The translations under genes and the position numbers were made by a program. A stretch of DNA of 64,000 bases from Gammaproteobacteria bacterium (lineage in GTDB: Bacteria > Pseudomonadota > Gammaproteobacteria > Enterobacterales > Kangiellaceae): NCBI GenBank assembly GCA_013372875.1, contig JABXIW010000107.1:20871-84870 (forward strand), written 5' to 3'. The notes beneath the pieces are model-generated. The model ran no database searches, was not told the DNA's origin, and saw only the letters and a program-made list of their open reading frames with translations. Below are positions 9,695 to 20,938 of the stretch, in pieces; position 1 is the first letter of the stretch; each line of letters starts with the position of its first letter.

Positions 9695-10744
9695 ATGAAA
9701 AAATTACTAGTATCTGTAGTTGCGTCGGCAACACTACTAATGGGGGCCATCGTAAATCCAGCAAATGCAGCGGAATTACGCGCTGATCATCCTGATACCT
9801 ATGTGGTCAAAAAAGGCGATACCTTATGGGATATCTCTGGTCGTTTTTTACAAAAGCCTTGGCATTGGCCTGAAATCTGGCATGTAAACCCAGAAATTGC
9901 CAATCCACACCTAATTTACCCAGGCGATATTCTTAAATTAGTCTATATCGACGGTAAACCTTATTTGGTCAAAGCCTCAAATGGCACTATTAAATTAAGA
10001 CCACAGGCGCGCGTTTTATCGGAAGGCGATGCCATTGCAACGATTCCATTGGATCTAATTCGTCCTTATTTGATCGATGAAATGGTGGTTAGTCCTGACA
10101 CTTTTGAAACAGCACCTTATGTATTAGCACATGATGATGAGCGCATCTTAGGTGGTGGCCATGACGATCGTATGTATGTGCGTAACTTGAACACCGAGCG
10201 CGGCGCTGCTTATGGCGTCTATCGTCAAGGTCAAGTCTACCGTAGCCCTGGTTCGGAAGAAATTTTAGGGGTGGAAGCCAAATACCTTGCCAATGGTCAT
10301 GTGATGCGCATCGGCGATCCAGCGACTATGGACATCAAAAAGACCCGCTTGGAAGTATTAGAAGGCGACGTGGTATTACCGCGTAATGAAGATCCATTAC
10401 CGCCAGTTTACGCGCCTCGCGCGCCATCTTTCGACGTTAATGCTAACATCATTTCTGTGTATGACGGCGTTAGCCAAATCGGACTGTACAATGTAGTGGT
10501 ACTTGATAAAGGTGCTCGCGATGGTATGGAAGCTGGTCATGTATTGTCGGTTTATCAAAAAGGCCGCGTAGTTGAAGATAAAATTGCTGCTGAGCGTGGT
10601 GATGAAGTCACTCAAGTCACTTTGCCTGAAGAACGTGCTGGTGAGTTGATGGTATTCCGTACTTTTGATCGCGTCAGCTTAGGCTTGATTATGGCGGCTA
10701 CTCGTCCTATCCACATTCATGACGTAGCGAAAAATCCTTACTAG
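9695..10744 (+). CDS. LysM domain-containing periplasmic protein
   Basis: The protein has a classic signal peptide (MKKLLVSVVASATLLMGA, ending ANA before AEL at about residue 26). An N-terminal LysM domain follows at about residues 34-80, containing YVVKKGDTLWDISGRFL and the later NPHLIYPGDILKL. LysM domains bind peptidoglycan. The rest (about 80-349) matches the long conserved C-terminal region of the LysM proteins found next to dprA in gammaproteobacteria. The ATG at 9695 has AAAGGAAAG upstream and begins the signal peptide; the longer frame from 9653 adds 14 polar residues and is unlikely. A strong terminator follows it, separating it from dprA. Confidence 0.9.
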   Translation: MKKLLVSVVASATLLMGAIVNPANAAELRADHPDTYVVKKGDTLWDISGRFLQKPWHWPEIWHVNPEIANPHLIYPGDILKLVYIDGKPYLVKASNGTIKLRPQARVLSEGDAIATIPLDLIRPYLIDEMVVSPDTFETAPYVLAHDDERILGGGHDDRMYVRNLNTERGAAYGVYRQGQVYRSPGSEEILGVEAKYLANGHVMRIGDPATMDIKKTRLEVLEGDVVLPRNEDPLPPVYAPRAPSFDVNANIISVYDGVSQIGLYNVVVLDKGARDGMEAGHVLSVYQKGRVVEDKIAAERGDEVTQVTLPEERAGELMVFRTFDRVSLGLIMAATRPIHIHDVAKNPY

Positions 10745-10790
10745 CTGGCAACAGCTTGAGACATCGCTTACAGCGATAGCATCAATAAAG

Positions 10791-10813
10791 CGGAGCCAAA
10801 TGGCTCCGTTTTT
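10791..10813 (+). terminator. Rho-independent terminator after the LysM gene
   Basis: A perfect 7-bp stem, CGGAGCC (10791-10797) and GGCTCCG (10802-10808), with an AAAT loop, is followed by TTTTT. It lies 47 bases after the LysM stop codon. The loop contains an ATG that opens the longest dprA frame, which argues against that ATG being the real start. Confidence 0.9.
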
Positions 10814-10814
10814 G

Positions 10815-10820
10815 TATAAT
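10815..10820 (+). promoter_or_regulatory. putative -10 box for dprA
   Basis: A perfect TATAAT directly follows the terminator and lies 34 bases before the GTG chosen as the dprA start. No good -35 box is visible because that position is inside the terminator stem. Confidence 0.3.
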
Positions 10821-10853
10821 AAACATCTTATTAAAATACCCATAAATCCGAAC

Positions 10854-11969
10854 GTGACCGACAAAAGCGACTTTAAATATTGGCTGGCTTTATCGCAGTT
10901 AAAGATCAGCGGCAATAAGCTGCTCGCGTTTTTCGATCACCATCAGTCCATTGAACGCTTGTTTGGACTGAGTGAAACCCAACTTCAGAGCTATGGCTTT
11001 CGGCAAGGACTTGCTCATAAGCTGGAAAAAACCGATTGGCAAAAAGTTGAGCAGGACATGGAATGGTTTGATCAAGACAATAAGTCATTGATCCCGGTTA
11101 ATTCTAATGACTATCCTGCTTTATTAAAACAAACCCAAGGCGCGCCAGCGCTACTGTTTTGTTATGGTAACAAGGCCGTCCTCAATCAACATCAGATAGC
11201 TATTGTTGGCAGCCGCAACCCAACCCCTCAAGGCAAAACCAATGCCATGCAATTTGCGCAAACCCTAGCACAAGCAGGTGCAGTCATTACCAGCGGCCTA
11301 GCGCTAGGTATTGATGGCTTTGCTCACCAAGCGACGGTCAATGCAAAATTACCCACCATTGCGGTGACTGGTACAGGCTTAGATCGGGTCTACCCTGCCC
11401 GACATAAAGAGCTTGCCGAACAGATTATTGAACATGGCGCTTTGATCAGCGATTTTGCTTTGGGTACGGGTGTTCGCGCAGGCAACTTCCCAGCCCGTAA
11501 CCGTATTATCACTGGCATGAGCCTAGGCACTTTAGTAGTAGAAGCCGCCATTAAAAGTGGCTCGCTGATCAGTGCTCGTCTGGCGGGCGAACAAGGACGC
11601 GAAGTCTTTGCCATTCCGGGCTCAATCCATAATCCACTTGCTAAAGGTTGCCATCAACTAATTAAGCAAGGTGCTAAGCTGGTGGAAACCGCCGAAGAAA
11701 TCATCGAAGAGTTACAAGCCTTAGCGCTATGGCAAATAGAGCGACAATTGGAGTCTCAGGCGGCTCAACCCTTAGAAAATCAAACAGTTAACTTTGAACT
11801 AGACCCTGATTACGAAAAGCTACTGGCACAAATCGATTACGACACCACCAGTATCGAACAAATTCTTGCGCGTACAGAACTTGAAATAGAGGTAGTCAGC
11901 CATATGTTATTACTGCTAGAATTAAATAATCATATTGATAGTGTAGCTGGCGGTTATCAGAGAAAGTAA
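10854..11969 (+). CDS. dprA: DNA-processing protein DprA
   Basis: DprA (Smf) binds incoming single-stranded DNA and loads RecA during natural transformation. The protein has an N-terminal helical SAM/HhH-like region, a Rossmann DNA-binding core with IAIVGSRNPTPQGK and ITSGLALGIDGFAHQ (about residues 115-175), ARNRIITGMSLGTLVVEAA (about 217-235) and GSLISARLAGEQGREVFAIPG, and a C-terminal winged-helix (DML1-like) domain. The longest frame starts at 10800 inside a terminator loop. The GTG at 10854 lies after the terminator and a TATAAT box, giving 371 residues, close to the usual length. Smg follows, as in other gammaproteobacteria. Confidence 0.93.
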   Translation: MTDKSDFKYWLALSQLKISGNKLLAFFDHHQSIERLFGLSETQLQSYGFRQGLAHKLEKTDWQKVEQDMEWFDQDNKSLIPVNSNDYPALLKQTQGAPALLFCYGNKAVLNQHQIAIVGSRNPTPQGKTNAMQFAQTLAQAGAVITSGLALGIDGFAHQATVNAKLPTIAVTGTGLDRVYPARHKELAEQIIEHGALISDFALGTGVRAGNFPARNRIITGMSLGTLVVEAAIKSGSLISARLAGEQGREVFAIPGSIHNPLAKGCHQLIKQGAKLVETAEEIIEELQALALWQIERQLESQAAQPLENQTVNFELDPDYEKLLAQIDYDTTSIEQILARTELEIEVVSHMLLLLELNNHIDSVAGGYQRK

Positions 11970-12060
11970 TCTCAGCGTGAATAACGCCCATTAAGCGCTG
12001 GTTCACTGGCGATATGATAAATCTAGCTTATTGTTATTCATAACAACCAAAGAGAGTTGA

Positions 12061-12540
12061 ATGAAAGAAGACGTACTCGACGTACTACTTTATATCTTTG
12101 AAAACTTTCAAGACGAAGAAAGCAACCACATTTTCGCTAACGATAACCTTGTTGAAGCCTTAGAAGACGTTGGATTTTCCGACGGTGAGATCAAAGGCGC
12201 TATCGATTGGTTAGATGGTTTAGTGGAAGCCACTTCGGACAAGTTCAAGCCAAATACTGCCACTCAAGGCGCGCTTCGCGTATTCTCGCCGAAAGAGCAA
12301 ATGCAGTTATCCACCCGTACTCAAGGCGCCATCATGTTCTTTGAACAAATTGGCGTCTTAGACATGCACGCGCGGGAAATGGTGATTGACCGGATGTTGG
12401 CGCTGGGCCCGCAAGAAGACGAAGAAATCGAACTCGATCGTCTGCGCTGGGTAGTGATGATGGTGTTATTTAATATGCCGGATCGCGATGCTGAATTTGC
12501 TTGGGTTGAACACATGGATATGGGCTTGGCAGCGCACTAG
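12061..12540 (+). CDS. smg: Smg family protein (DUF494)
   Basis: This 159-residue protein matches the Smg/DUF494 family in length and in its opening MKEDVLDVLLYIFENF. It is acidic and helical, with no membrane segment or signal. Smg has no firmly established biochemical role; its gene lies next to dprA in many gammaproteobacteria and the same order is kept here, 91 bases after dprA. A GAGAG ribosome-binding site precedes the ATG. Confidence 0.93.
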   Translation: MKEDVLDVLLYIFENFQDEESNHIFANDNLVEALEDVGFSDGEIKGAIDWLDGLVEATSDKFKPNTATQGALRVFSPKEQMQLSTRTQGAIMFFEQIGVLDMHAREMVIDRMLALGPQEDEEIELDRLRWVVMMVLFNMPDRDAEFAWVEHMDMGLAAH

Positions 12541-12644
12541 CAGTTAAAAGTTTCCTGCTAACCCTTTAAGGCGGCAATTAGCCGTTCATAACTTTCAATA
12601 CGTGGTATTCTCCACATAAGGCATCTTTCTCTCTAATAAAAATC

Positions 12645-13259
12645 ATGCTGCTCAAGGGCTTTTTACTCGGCTTAGCGATTTCTGCACCGATTGGTGTTAT
12701 TGGCCTCTGGTGTATTGAGCGCTCCATTAATTACGGTTTCCGTTACGGCTTTGCAACAGGTTTTGGTGCAGTGGTCGCCGATATGCTATTCGCGGTTTTA
12801 GCGGCCATTGGCTTTAGTCAAATTATTGAGCCGCTGATCAAAGATAATCCCTGGCCAGCAATGATAGGCGCCGCTTTTATTATTTATATGGGGATCCAAA
12901 CCTTACGCAAAGCCAGTCCAAACAATGCCATTCAACTGAGCCAGAATCCCAGCATAACTAAGTCTTTTTTAAGCTCTTTTGTGCTGATCATGACCCACCC
13001 TGCCGCTATTTTAATATTTTTAGGTGTTTTCACTGGGCTAGGGATTGAGCTTAATGAGCAAACACCTTGGCTAACCGTTGGCCAATTATTGATAGGTATG
13101 TTACTGGGAGGAGTTAGTTGGTGGCTGTTCTTATCAGGCCTAGCCAGTTACCTTGGCAAGAAAATGACTCCTACTTTAATGCGAAAATTCAACATAGTCT
13201 CAGGCAGCATGGTTATGCTGTTTGGTTTATGGCTAGGCGTCAGCGCCTGGTTTCATTAA
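12645..13259 (+). CDS. LysE family amino-acid exporter
   Basis: This is a 204-residue inner-membrane protein with about six hydrophobic segments and the N-terminal LysE/RhtB signature (LLKGFLLGLAISAPIGVIGL, residues 2-21, with the conserved AxPGP-like SAPIG). Family members export amino acids or their derivatives. The substrate cannot be read from the sequence. It lies alone between smg and tsaC, with 104 bases upstream, so it may have its own promoter. There is no clear ribosome-binding site. Confidence 0.85.
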   Translation: MLLKGFLLGLAISAPIGVIGLWCIERSINYGFRYGFATGFGAVVADMLFAVLAAIGFSQIIEPLIKDNPWPAMIGAAFIIYMGIQTLRKASPNNAIQLSQNPSITKSFLSSFVLIMTHPAAILIFLGVFTGLGIELNEQTPWLTVGQLLIGMLLGGVSWWLFLSGLASYLGKKMTPTLMRKFNIVSGSMVMLFGLWLGVSAWFH

Positions 13260-13309
13260 TCATGGCTATATCGTTATACTATCGCTAATTAACTTGGCTT
13301 TAATAAATT

Positions 13310-15836
<2,527 letters not shown>

Positions 15837-15985
15837 CTAAGATCTGAATGAAGCAAAAGATCTGCCAATGGCCTGCTTTCTTACCAGCGCTCTCTGATAA
15901 ATTGTAAAATTGTATAAAAAACCGACATAAAGCTACAAATTGTTACAAAAGTGCGTATAATTCCGCGCGTTATCTAACCAACACC

Positions 15986-16294
15986 ATGACTTTAATGCGA
16001 ATTTTTCTGTTTGTTTTGACGTTTTTGATCCTAACCCCAGCGGTATCAAACGCCAAAGATAAGGCTATTGCTAATCAATACCCGATCATTTTAGTAGTCA
16101 ACGATTCAGGAAAAGTATCGGAAGTCATCACCGAGCAATCCATGCCGGAAACCATCAAGCAAAAAACCTTGGATGCTTTTGTTGGCCGCAAAGTTGGTAT
16201 CAAACGTAAATTCGGGCGGGCCATTGCATATAAGCAAAAAATTACCATTAGCACTAAGCATCTAATCGACAACTCGCAGATCAGCCAGCGCTAA
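15986..16294 (+). CDS. small secreted protein of unknown function
   Basis: This 102-residue protein has an N-terminal signal peptide (MRIFLFVLTFLILTPAVSNA, cleavage near residue 23) and a basic mature part of about 79 residues. The mature part, with the pattern YPIILVVNDSGKVSEVI, suggests a small mixed alpha/beta domain, possibly of the TonB C-terminal type, but I cannot assign a family. An internal ATG at 15995 would give the same signal peptide. A TATAAT at 15956-15961 may serve as a -10 box. It lies between hemB and the DUF4197 lipoprotein. Confidence 0.6.
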   Translation: MTLMRIFLFVLTFLILTPAVSNAKDKAIANQYPIILVVNDSGKVSEVITEQSMPETIKQKTLDAFVGRKVGIKRKFGRAIAYKQKITISTKHLIDNSQISQR

Positions 16295-16376
16295 ACCTCA
16301 ATAGCTCCTAGCCAATTGCTGGCTTAAAACGTCGCTTAGCGTTATGCTAAAGATCATCTTCGGATTAGGAGTCGAA

Positions 16377-17093
16377 ATGAAAAATCTAACTAAATCACTG
16401 ATTTTTATTGGTTTATTATTCGCCCTTGGTAGTTGTAAAAGTACCGATGTGGCTCGCGTTTTGGACGCACTTAATCAACAACAAGGTTTATCGCAACAAA
16501 CCGTAGCAGCCGGCTTAAAACAAGCACTGCAAGTTGGCACTGAAAAGACCGTCTTTAACACTAATAGAGATGGCGGCTTCAGCAATAACCCCTTAATCAA
16601 AATTTTGGTGCCCGAGAAGCTGGATAAAGTCGCGTCAACGGTGCGTAAAATTGGCCTAGGCTCATATGTCGATCAGTTTGAATTGCAAATGAATCGCGCC
16701 GCTGAGTCGGCCGCCGGCGAAGCCAAAGCAGTATTTTTTGATGCCATCAGCGGCATGAGCTGGCAAGATGCTTGGGGTATTTTAAAGGGTGGCGACAATG
16801 CGGCTACCGATTACTTCAAGCAGCACACCACCGCCGCCTTGACCAGTCGCTTTAAACCCATCATTCAAACCAATATGCAAAAAGTGGGTTTTTATAACGA
16901 TTACAATAAGTTAATCGATACCTATAACGCTATTCCATTTACCCAAAAGCAAGATTTATCCATCGAAACTTATGTCACCGACAAGGCATTGGATGGCTTG
17001 TTTACGTTGGTAGCAGAAGAAGAAGCCAAAATCCGCCAAGATCCACTGGCGCGTACTACCGAATTGCTGAGAAAGGTATTTGCTGCACAATGA
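16377..17093 (+). CDS. DUF4197 lipoprotein
   Basis: The ATG at 16377 follows a TTAGGAG ribosome-binding site and begins a lipoprotein signal with lipobox LGSC at about residue 20. The longer frame from 16344 has no such support. The 238-residue protein matches the DUF4197 family: LSQQTVAAGLKQALQVGTEKTV, then FLIKILVPEKL-like and LGLGSYVDQFELQMNRAAE segments, then a C-terminal helix-rich part with LDGLFTLVAEEEAKIRQDP. These proteins are common in proteobacterial envelopes and their role is unknown. The gene is followed by a long hairpin and an alpha/beta hydrolase gene. Confidence 0.85.
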   Translation: MKNLTKSLIFIGLLFALGSCKSTDVARVLDALNQQQGLSQQTVAAGLKQALQVGTEKTVFNTNRDGGFSNNPLIKILVPEKLDKVASTVRKIGLGSYVDQFELQMNRAAESAAGEAKAVFFDAISGMSWQDAWGILKGGDNAATDYFKQHTTAALTSRFKPIIQTNMQKVGFYNDYNKLIDTYNAIPFTQKQDLSIETYVTDKALDGLFTLVAEEEAKIRQDPLARTTELLRKVFAAQ

Positions 17094-17154
17094 CAGCAAA
17101 ACTATAAGCAGCAACTGGACTGACCACTGGATTTTTCTAATCAAATCAGGTATT

Positions 17155-17190
17155 AATAGCTTATCAATCCACCCTAATTGGTAAGCTATT
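17155..17190 (+). promoter_or_regulatory. 14-bp-stem hairpin abutting the alpha/beta hydrolase start
   Basis: AATAGCTTATCAAT (17155-17168) pairs with ATTGGTAAGCTATT (17177-17190) around an 8-base loop. 13 of 14 pairs are Watson-Crick and the last is a G-U wobble in RNA. The hairpin ends at the base before the GTG start at 17191, so it covers the ribosome-binding site region. It could be a translational switch or an operator. It is not followed by a T run, so it is not a typical terminator. Confidence 0.6.
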
Positions 17191-18063
17191 GTGCCACCCT
17201 ACCCATTCGAAGAAGTTTGTTTTAACGCAAGCGATCAATACCCGCTCAAGGGCGCTTTTTATCAGGCCGAGAACTCGAAACGATTCTTAATCATTGGTTC
17301 CGCTTTTGGTGTGCCTTATCAATACTATAAACACATTGCCCATTATTTTCGTGAAAATGGTATCAGCGTATTAGCTTTTGATTACCGCGGCATCAGCCAT
17401 TCCAAAGATGGCAATATGGCTACTCAAGACATTTTAATGCAGCACTGGGGCGAGCTGGACATCGAAGCAGCCATTCAGTGGGTGCAAGATCAGTACTCTC
17501 CAAACCAACTCTACTATATGGGGCACAGTGCAGGTGGACAGATAGTTGGCTTAGCAGATTCGAGTCGCGCTTTTAGCAAAATGATCATTGCTGCTAGCGG
17601 TGTTGGCACCTGGCGCGTATGGCCAGGTATTTCAAAATATGCGCTCGCTGCCATTTGGTATCTATTATTCCCATTAGCGAAACTGTTCCAAAAAGGCGAT
17701 TATTTCCATTCGAAAATGTTGGGTCCTATTCCAGTTCCAAAACACGCCGTGGATCAGTGGTTAACTTGGGCCCGCTCGGAAGATTATTTGTTTACGCCGA
17801 AACATGGACTTTATCTCAGCAATTATCAAACGATGAACGCTAAAATATTGGGCTTAACCATTAGTGATGATTGGTATGCGCCAGAGCCAGCAAGAGATGC
17901 TTTGCTAAAACACTATCCAAATTGTGATAAGAAAACGATGTTGATAACGCCTAAGGATCTACAGCTAAAATCCATTGGCCACTTTGGACTTTTTAAGAAA
18001 AAACAGGAAATTGAGCAAGGAATATGGCAACCTATGCTTAATTTTCTAAAGGATGATAATTGA
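17191..18063 (+). CDS. alpha/beta hydrolase
   Basis: A 290-residue alpha/beta-hydrolase with the nucleophile elbow YYMGHSAGGQ (Ser at about 113), a likely oxyanion region near GSAFGVPYQYY (about 34-44) and a late His in KSIGHFGLF (about 268). Domain order fits the family, and the region at about 140-200 could be a cap. No signal peptide is present, so it is probably cytoplasmic. The substrate cannot be inferred. The only reasonable start is the GTG at 17191, which directly follows a strong hairpin. The stop overlaps the thioesterase start by one base (TGATG), indicating coupled translation and perhaps a linked role in acyl-ester metabolism. Confidence 0.8.
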   Translation: MPPYPFEEVCFNASDQYPLKGAFYQAENSKRFLIIGSAFGVPYQYYKHIAHYFRENGISVLAFDYRGISHSKDGNMATQDILMQHWGELDIEAAIQWVQDQYSPNQLYYMGHSAGGQIVGLADSSRAFSKMIIAASGVGTWRVWPGISKYALAAIWYLLFPLAKLFQKGDYFHSKMLGPIPVPKHAVDQWLTWARSEDYLFTPKHGLYLSNYQTMNAKILGLTISDDWYAPEPARDALLKHYPNCDKKTMLITPKDLQLKSIGHFGLFKKKQEIEQGIWQPMLNFLKDDN

Positions 18064-18572
18064 TGAGTCAAAGACGTCAGAAAAAAGCCGAAGCGATTGA
18101 AACTTGGAACTTCGTATTCCCAAACCAAAGTAACCCTTACGGCAATATGTTTGGTGGTGAGCTATTGGCCATCATGGATTCAACCGCCGCTATGGCTGCC
18201 ATCCGTTATTCGGGCAAAACCGTCTCCACGGCATCTTCTGAGCGAGTCATTTTCAAGCACCCAATTTTTGTCGGCGACAGGATCAAAACCGTGGCCAAGG
18301 TGGTATTGGTTGGTAAAACCTCGATGATGGTTAGAACTGATGTGTTTGTAGATAAAGGCGAGTCAGGAGACGATGGCTCAAAAGATATATTGAGCACAAC
18401 AGCTCACTTTACGCTGGTGGCTTTTGACGAGGATCGAGTGCCAACTCAAGTGCCCGAACTTATTATCGAAACCGAAAAAGAGCACAAACATCACGAATTA
18501 GCTCAACAAATAAAAAACCACGTGAAAAGACGCGAAGAGCGCATTAAACACGTGGTTGAGAAATGGAGTTAG
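18063..18572 (+). CDS. acyl-CoA thioesterase (hotdog fold)
   Basis: A 169-residue single hotdog-domain protein of the YciA/BFIT type. It has the motif NPYGNMFGGELLAIMDS (about 25-41), in which Asn and Asp form the catalytic region, and ASSERVIFKHPIFVGD. Such enzymes hydrolyse acyl-CoA to free CoA and fatty acid. The C-terminal 30 residues are a charged helix. The ATG at 18063 overlaps the stop of the alpha/beta hydrolase by one base. A TTG three bases earlier is the alternative. It is the last gene of the rightward block. Confidence 0.87.
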   Translation: MSQRRQKKAEAIETWNFVFPNQSNPYGNMFGGELLAIMDSTAAMAAIRYSGKTVSTASSERVIFKHPIFVGDRIKTVAKVVLVGKTSMMVRTDVFVDKGESGDDGSKDILSTTAHFTLVAFDEDRVPTQVPELIIETEKEHKHHELAQQIKNHVKRREERIKHVVEKWS

Positions 18573-18581
18573 AATAAACCC

Positions 18582-18863
18582 TTAATTAATAGGGTTACGA
18601 TGAGTCCCTGCTTCAGTAGCTCTTCGTAAATACTCTTTACTTTGCTCTTTCATTTCTTCATATTCTTTTTTATCCCAGCAGCGTTTTTTCTTCATTTGGC
18701 TGCCTGTCGCACGCGTAGTTGAACACTTAACTTTAGTATCTTTTTGAGCTGTCTCTTGTGTTGTTTCTTGAGTTGCCTCAGATTTTGCAACAGACATTGG
18801 AGCTTGAGTCGTCGCACAACCAGCTGTTACTAAAAATAATGCAGATAAAACTAATGCTTTCAT
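18582..18863 (-). CDS. small lipoprotein with C-(x)n-TGS-(x)n-C motif
   Basis: A 93-residue protein from the ATG at 18863 (GGA 8 bases upstream). The start MKALVLSALFLVTAGCA gives a lipobox with Cys16. The linker is rich in Thr, Gln and Glu. The C-terminal part has KCSTTRATGSQMKKKRC, a two-cysteine motif around TGS found in small proteobacterial envelope proteins of unknown role, probably forming a disulphide in the periplasm. It converges with the thioesterase gene. A short inverted repeat (AACCCT/AGGGTT, 18578-18596) overlaps its stop codon. Confidence 0.7.
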   Translation of the reverse strand: MKALVLSALFLVTAGCATTQAPMSVAKSEATQETTQETAQKDTKVKCSTTRATGSQMKKKRCWDKKEYEEMKEQSKEYLRRATEAGTHRNPIN

Positions 18864-19028
18864 ACTAGGTTCCATGTTGTTTTATAAAAGTCGGTCATTG
18901 ATAATAACATTATGCCTCGAATTTGTGTTACTAAAGTGTGACAAAATATTAATTCTTTGTGACAGAGAGCCAACAATTGCTGCTAAGAGCTCGATTTAAT
19001 ACTGCAGCAAAGCGAATAGACTCACACT

Positions 19029-20288
19029 TTAACGTTTATCTTGCCTTGGCTTACCACCACCTCTTCGTTGGCTAGGATGTCTTCTTTTTTGTTGCAACTG
19101 AACCGAAGGTTTTAATTCCGCCATATATTCTGACTTTATATCCAATTTCGGCAGCTGATGACCTATATATTCCTCAATTGCAGTTAAGTTCATGGCAAAG
19201 TCTTCACCAGCAAAACTGACTGCATCACCTTCGGCGCCAGCGCGAGCGGTTCGACCTATTCGATGCACATAATCTTCTGGATCGTCTGGCAAGTGGAAAT
19301 TAAAAACATGGGATACCCCATCAATATGCAGGCCACGCGCAGCAACGTCGGTACAAACCAAAACATTGACCTTATTATTCTCAAGCTCACCTAGTAAGCG
19401 CAGACGTTTTTTCTGGTGCACATCGCCAGTCAACATTTCCACCGCAATATCATTGCCTTTTAAGCAGGCCCAGACATGCTCGGCGGCGCGTTTGGTATTA
19501 GTAAACACAATCGAGCGTTCTGGTTGTAAGCGATTCATTAAGCCCACCAACAAAGGCAATGCCTCTTCGCGGCTTGGGTAAAATAGCGCTTCACGAATTT
19601 TCTTAGCAGTGACTTGAGTTGCTTGAACCTGAATATGCTGCGGATTGTGCATATGCTCATAAGCCAACTCTTGCACACGGTGCGATAGTGTCGCCGAGAA
19701 AAGTAGATTCAAACGGTCATTGGCAGGTGGCATACGGCGGAACAAATAACGAATATCCTTAATAAAACCCAAGTCAAACATTCGATCCGCTTCATCCAAC
19801 ACCACCGAGTCAATCGCTTCTAAGCCATACGCATGCTGTTTGTAGTAATCAATCAAGCGGCCCGTAGTGCCAATCAAGATATCCACGCCCTTTTCTAGCG
19901 ATAGGCGTTGTTTTTCGTAATCTTCACCCCCATATACTACGCGAATCTTGAGTTTGGCGTACTTTGCCAGTTGCACCGCATCTTTGGCGATCTGTACAGC
20001 TAATTCGCGAGTTGGCGCCATAATTAAGGAGCGCGGCTCATTGGCGCGGCGACCTTCGATTTCTGGCAAAGTGAGCATATCGTTCATAATGCCAAGCAAG
20101 AAAGCAATGGTTTTGCCAGTACCAGTTTGGCCTTGGCCAGCCACATTTTGTCCTTTGAGCAACAAAGGCAAGGTTTTGGCCTGGATCGGCGTACATTTCT
20201 CAAAACCGAGATCCTGTACCGCCTGTAACAGTTTCGGATGCAGTCCTAATTCTGCGAATGTAACATTTGATAGATGGGAAGTGTCCAT
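19029..20288 (-). CDS. rhlB: ATP-dependent RNA helicase RhlB
   Basis: A DEAD-box helicase of 419 residues from the ATG at 20288. Ordered motifs are GFEKCTPIQ (Q motif), [10 protein letters not shown] (I), PTRELAVQI (Ia), TTGRLID (Ib), [11 protein letters not shown] (II), SATLS (III), [17 protein letters not shown] (V) and [10 protein letters not shown] (VI). The C-terminal tail is basic and Gly/Arg-rich, as in RhlB, the RNA degradosome helicase. The longest frame extends 78 codons upstream into the trxA promoter region and has no family match there, so I rejected it. It diverges from trxA, reproducing the rhlB-trxA-rho arrangement of E. coli. Confidence 0.95.
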   Translation of the reverse strand: MDTSHLSNVTFAELGLHPKLLQAVQDLGFEKCTPIQAKTLPLLLKGQNVAGQGQTGTGKTIAFLLGIMNDMLTLPEIEGRRANEPRSLIMAPTRELAVQIAKDAVQLAKYAKLKIRVVYGGEDYEKQRLSLEKGVDILIGTTGRLIDYYKQHAYGLEAIDSVVLDEADRMFDLGFIKDIRYLFRRMPPANDRLNLLFSATLSHRVQELAYEHMHNPQHIQVQATQVTAKKIREALFYPSREEALPLLVGLMNRLQPERSIVFTNTKRAAEHVWACLKGNDIAVEMLTGDVHQKKRLRLLGELENNKVNVLVCTDVAARGLHIDGVSHVFNFHLPDDPEDYVHRIGRTARAGAEGDAVSFAGEDFAMNLTAIEEYIGHQLPKLDIKSEYMAELKPSVQLQQKRRHPSQRRGGGKPRQDKR

Positions 20289-20398
20289 ATAGTAAATTTT
20301 TACCGTGAGCGCTTGCAAAATGGCGCTTGTTTGTTTCAAATAGTGCCATTGTGAGCATCTAATGGCTTGAGCGCAAGCGATAGCAGGAGAATATTTTA

Positions 20399-20725
20399 AT
20401 GAGTGACAAGATTGTATATTTAAGCGACGCGACTTTTGACGCAGAAGTTCTAAACGCTGAAGGTCCAGTATTGGTAGATTATTGGGCGGAATGGTGTGGC
20501 CCTTGTAAAATGATTGGCCCAATCCTTGACGAGTTAGCCGAAGAATACGAAGGCAAAGTTAAGATTGCTAAGCTGAACATCGACGAAAACAACGAAACAC
20601 CACCTAAGTTTGGTATTCGTGGCATCCCTACTTTGATGTTATTCAAAGGTGGCCAAGTTGAAGCGACTAAAGTTGGTGCCTTATCAAAATCTCAATTAAT
20701 GGCGTTTATCGACTCTAATCTTTAA
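20399..20725 (+). CDS. trxA: thioredoxin 1
   Basis: TrxA is the 108-residue general thiol-disulphide reductant. The redox motif WCGPC lies at about residues 32-36, followed by [14 protein letters not shown]; the cis-proline segment [14 protein letters not shown] is at about 72-85. Length is exactly typical. CAGGAG precedes the ATG by 9 bases. It is followed by a strong terminator, so it is probably monocistronic. Confidence 0.98.
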   Translation: MSDKIVYLSDATFDAEVLNAEGPVLVDYWAEWCGPCKMIGPILDELAEEYEGKVKIAKLNIDENNETPPKFGIRGIPTLMLFKGGQVEATKVGALSKSQLMAFIDSNL

Positions 20726-20750
20726 TCAATCCATTAATATTTGAATTTAA

Positions 20751-20774
20751 AAGAGGCTTTTTAGCCTCTTTTTA
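20751..20774 (+). terminator. Rho-independent terminator after trxA
   Basis: A perfect 8-bp stem, AAGAGGCT (20751-20758) and AGCCTCTT (20763-20770), with a TTTT loop and a following T-rich stretch, 25 bases after the trxA stop. Confidence 0.9.
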
Positions 20775-20785
20775 CTTTATAGCTT

Positions 20786-20938
20786 ATGGAACAACTCGTA
20801 TCGATTATCGGCAATTTTATTGCTAAGCACCTACTACCTAAGGGTTGGATCGAAGAAGATAGTGATTTAGCTGGCGGACTAGGCTTATTCAGCCTCGTGA
20901 TCTTTTTAATTATTTTTATCCTGATTATTAAATACTAG
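20786..20938 (+). CDS. 50-residue single-span membrane protein (small ORF)
   Basis: A short frame opens with ATG at 20786 and ends with TAG at 20936-20938. The protein has an amphipathic first half (MEQLVSIIGNFIAKHLL), an acidic linker (WIEEDSD) and a C-terminal transmembrane segment (LGLFSLVIFLIIFILIIKY). It lies just after the trxA terminator, and its stop overlaps that of the convergent TPR gene. No strong ribosome-binding site is visible, so it could be chance, but the clean tail-anchored layout speaks for a real gene. Confidence 0.45.
   Translation: MEQLVSIIGNFIAKHLLPKGWIEEDSDLAGGLGLFSLVIFLIIFILIIKY

Noticed and set aside
18578..18596. AACCCT/AGGGTT inverted repeat as a terminator
   Set aside because: Only 6 bp and no T run on either side; recorded only in the lipoprotein gene entry.
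20289..20522. N-terminal extension of rhlB (78 codons)
   Set aside because: It overlaps the trxA upstream region, has no family match and lacks a ribosome-binding site; the ATG at 20288 gives the normal RhlB N-terminus.
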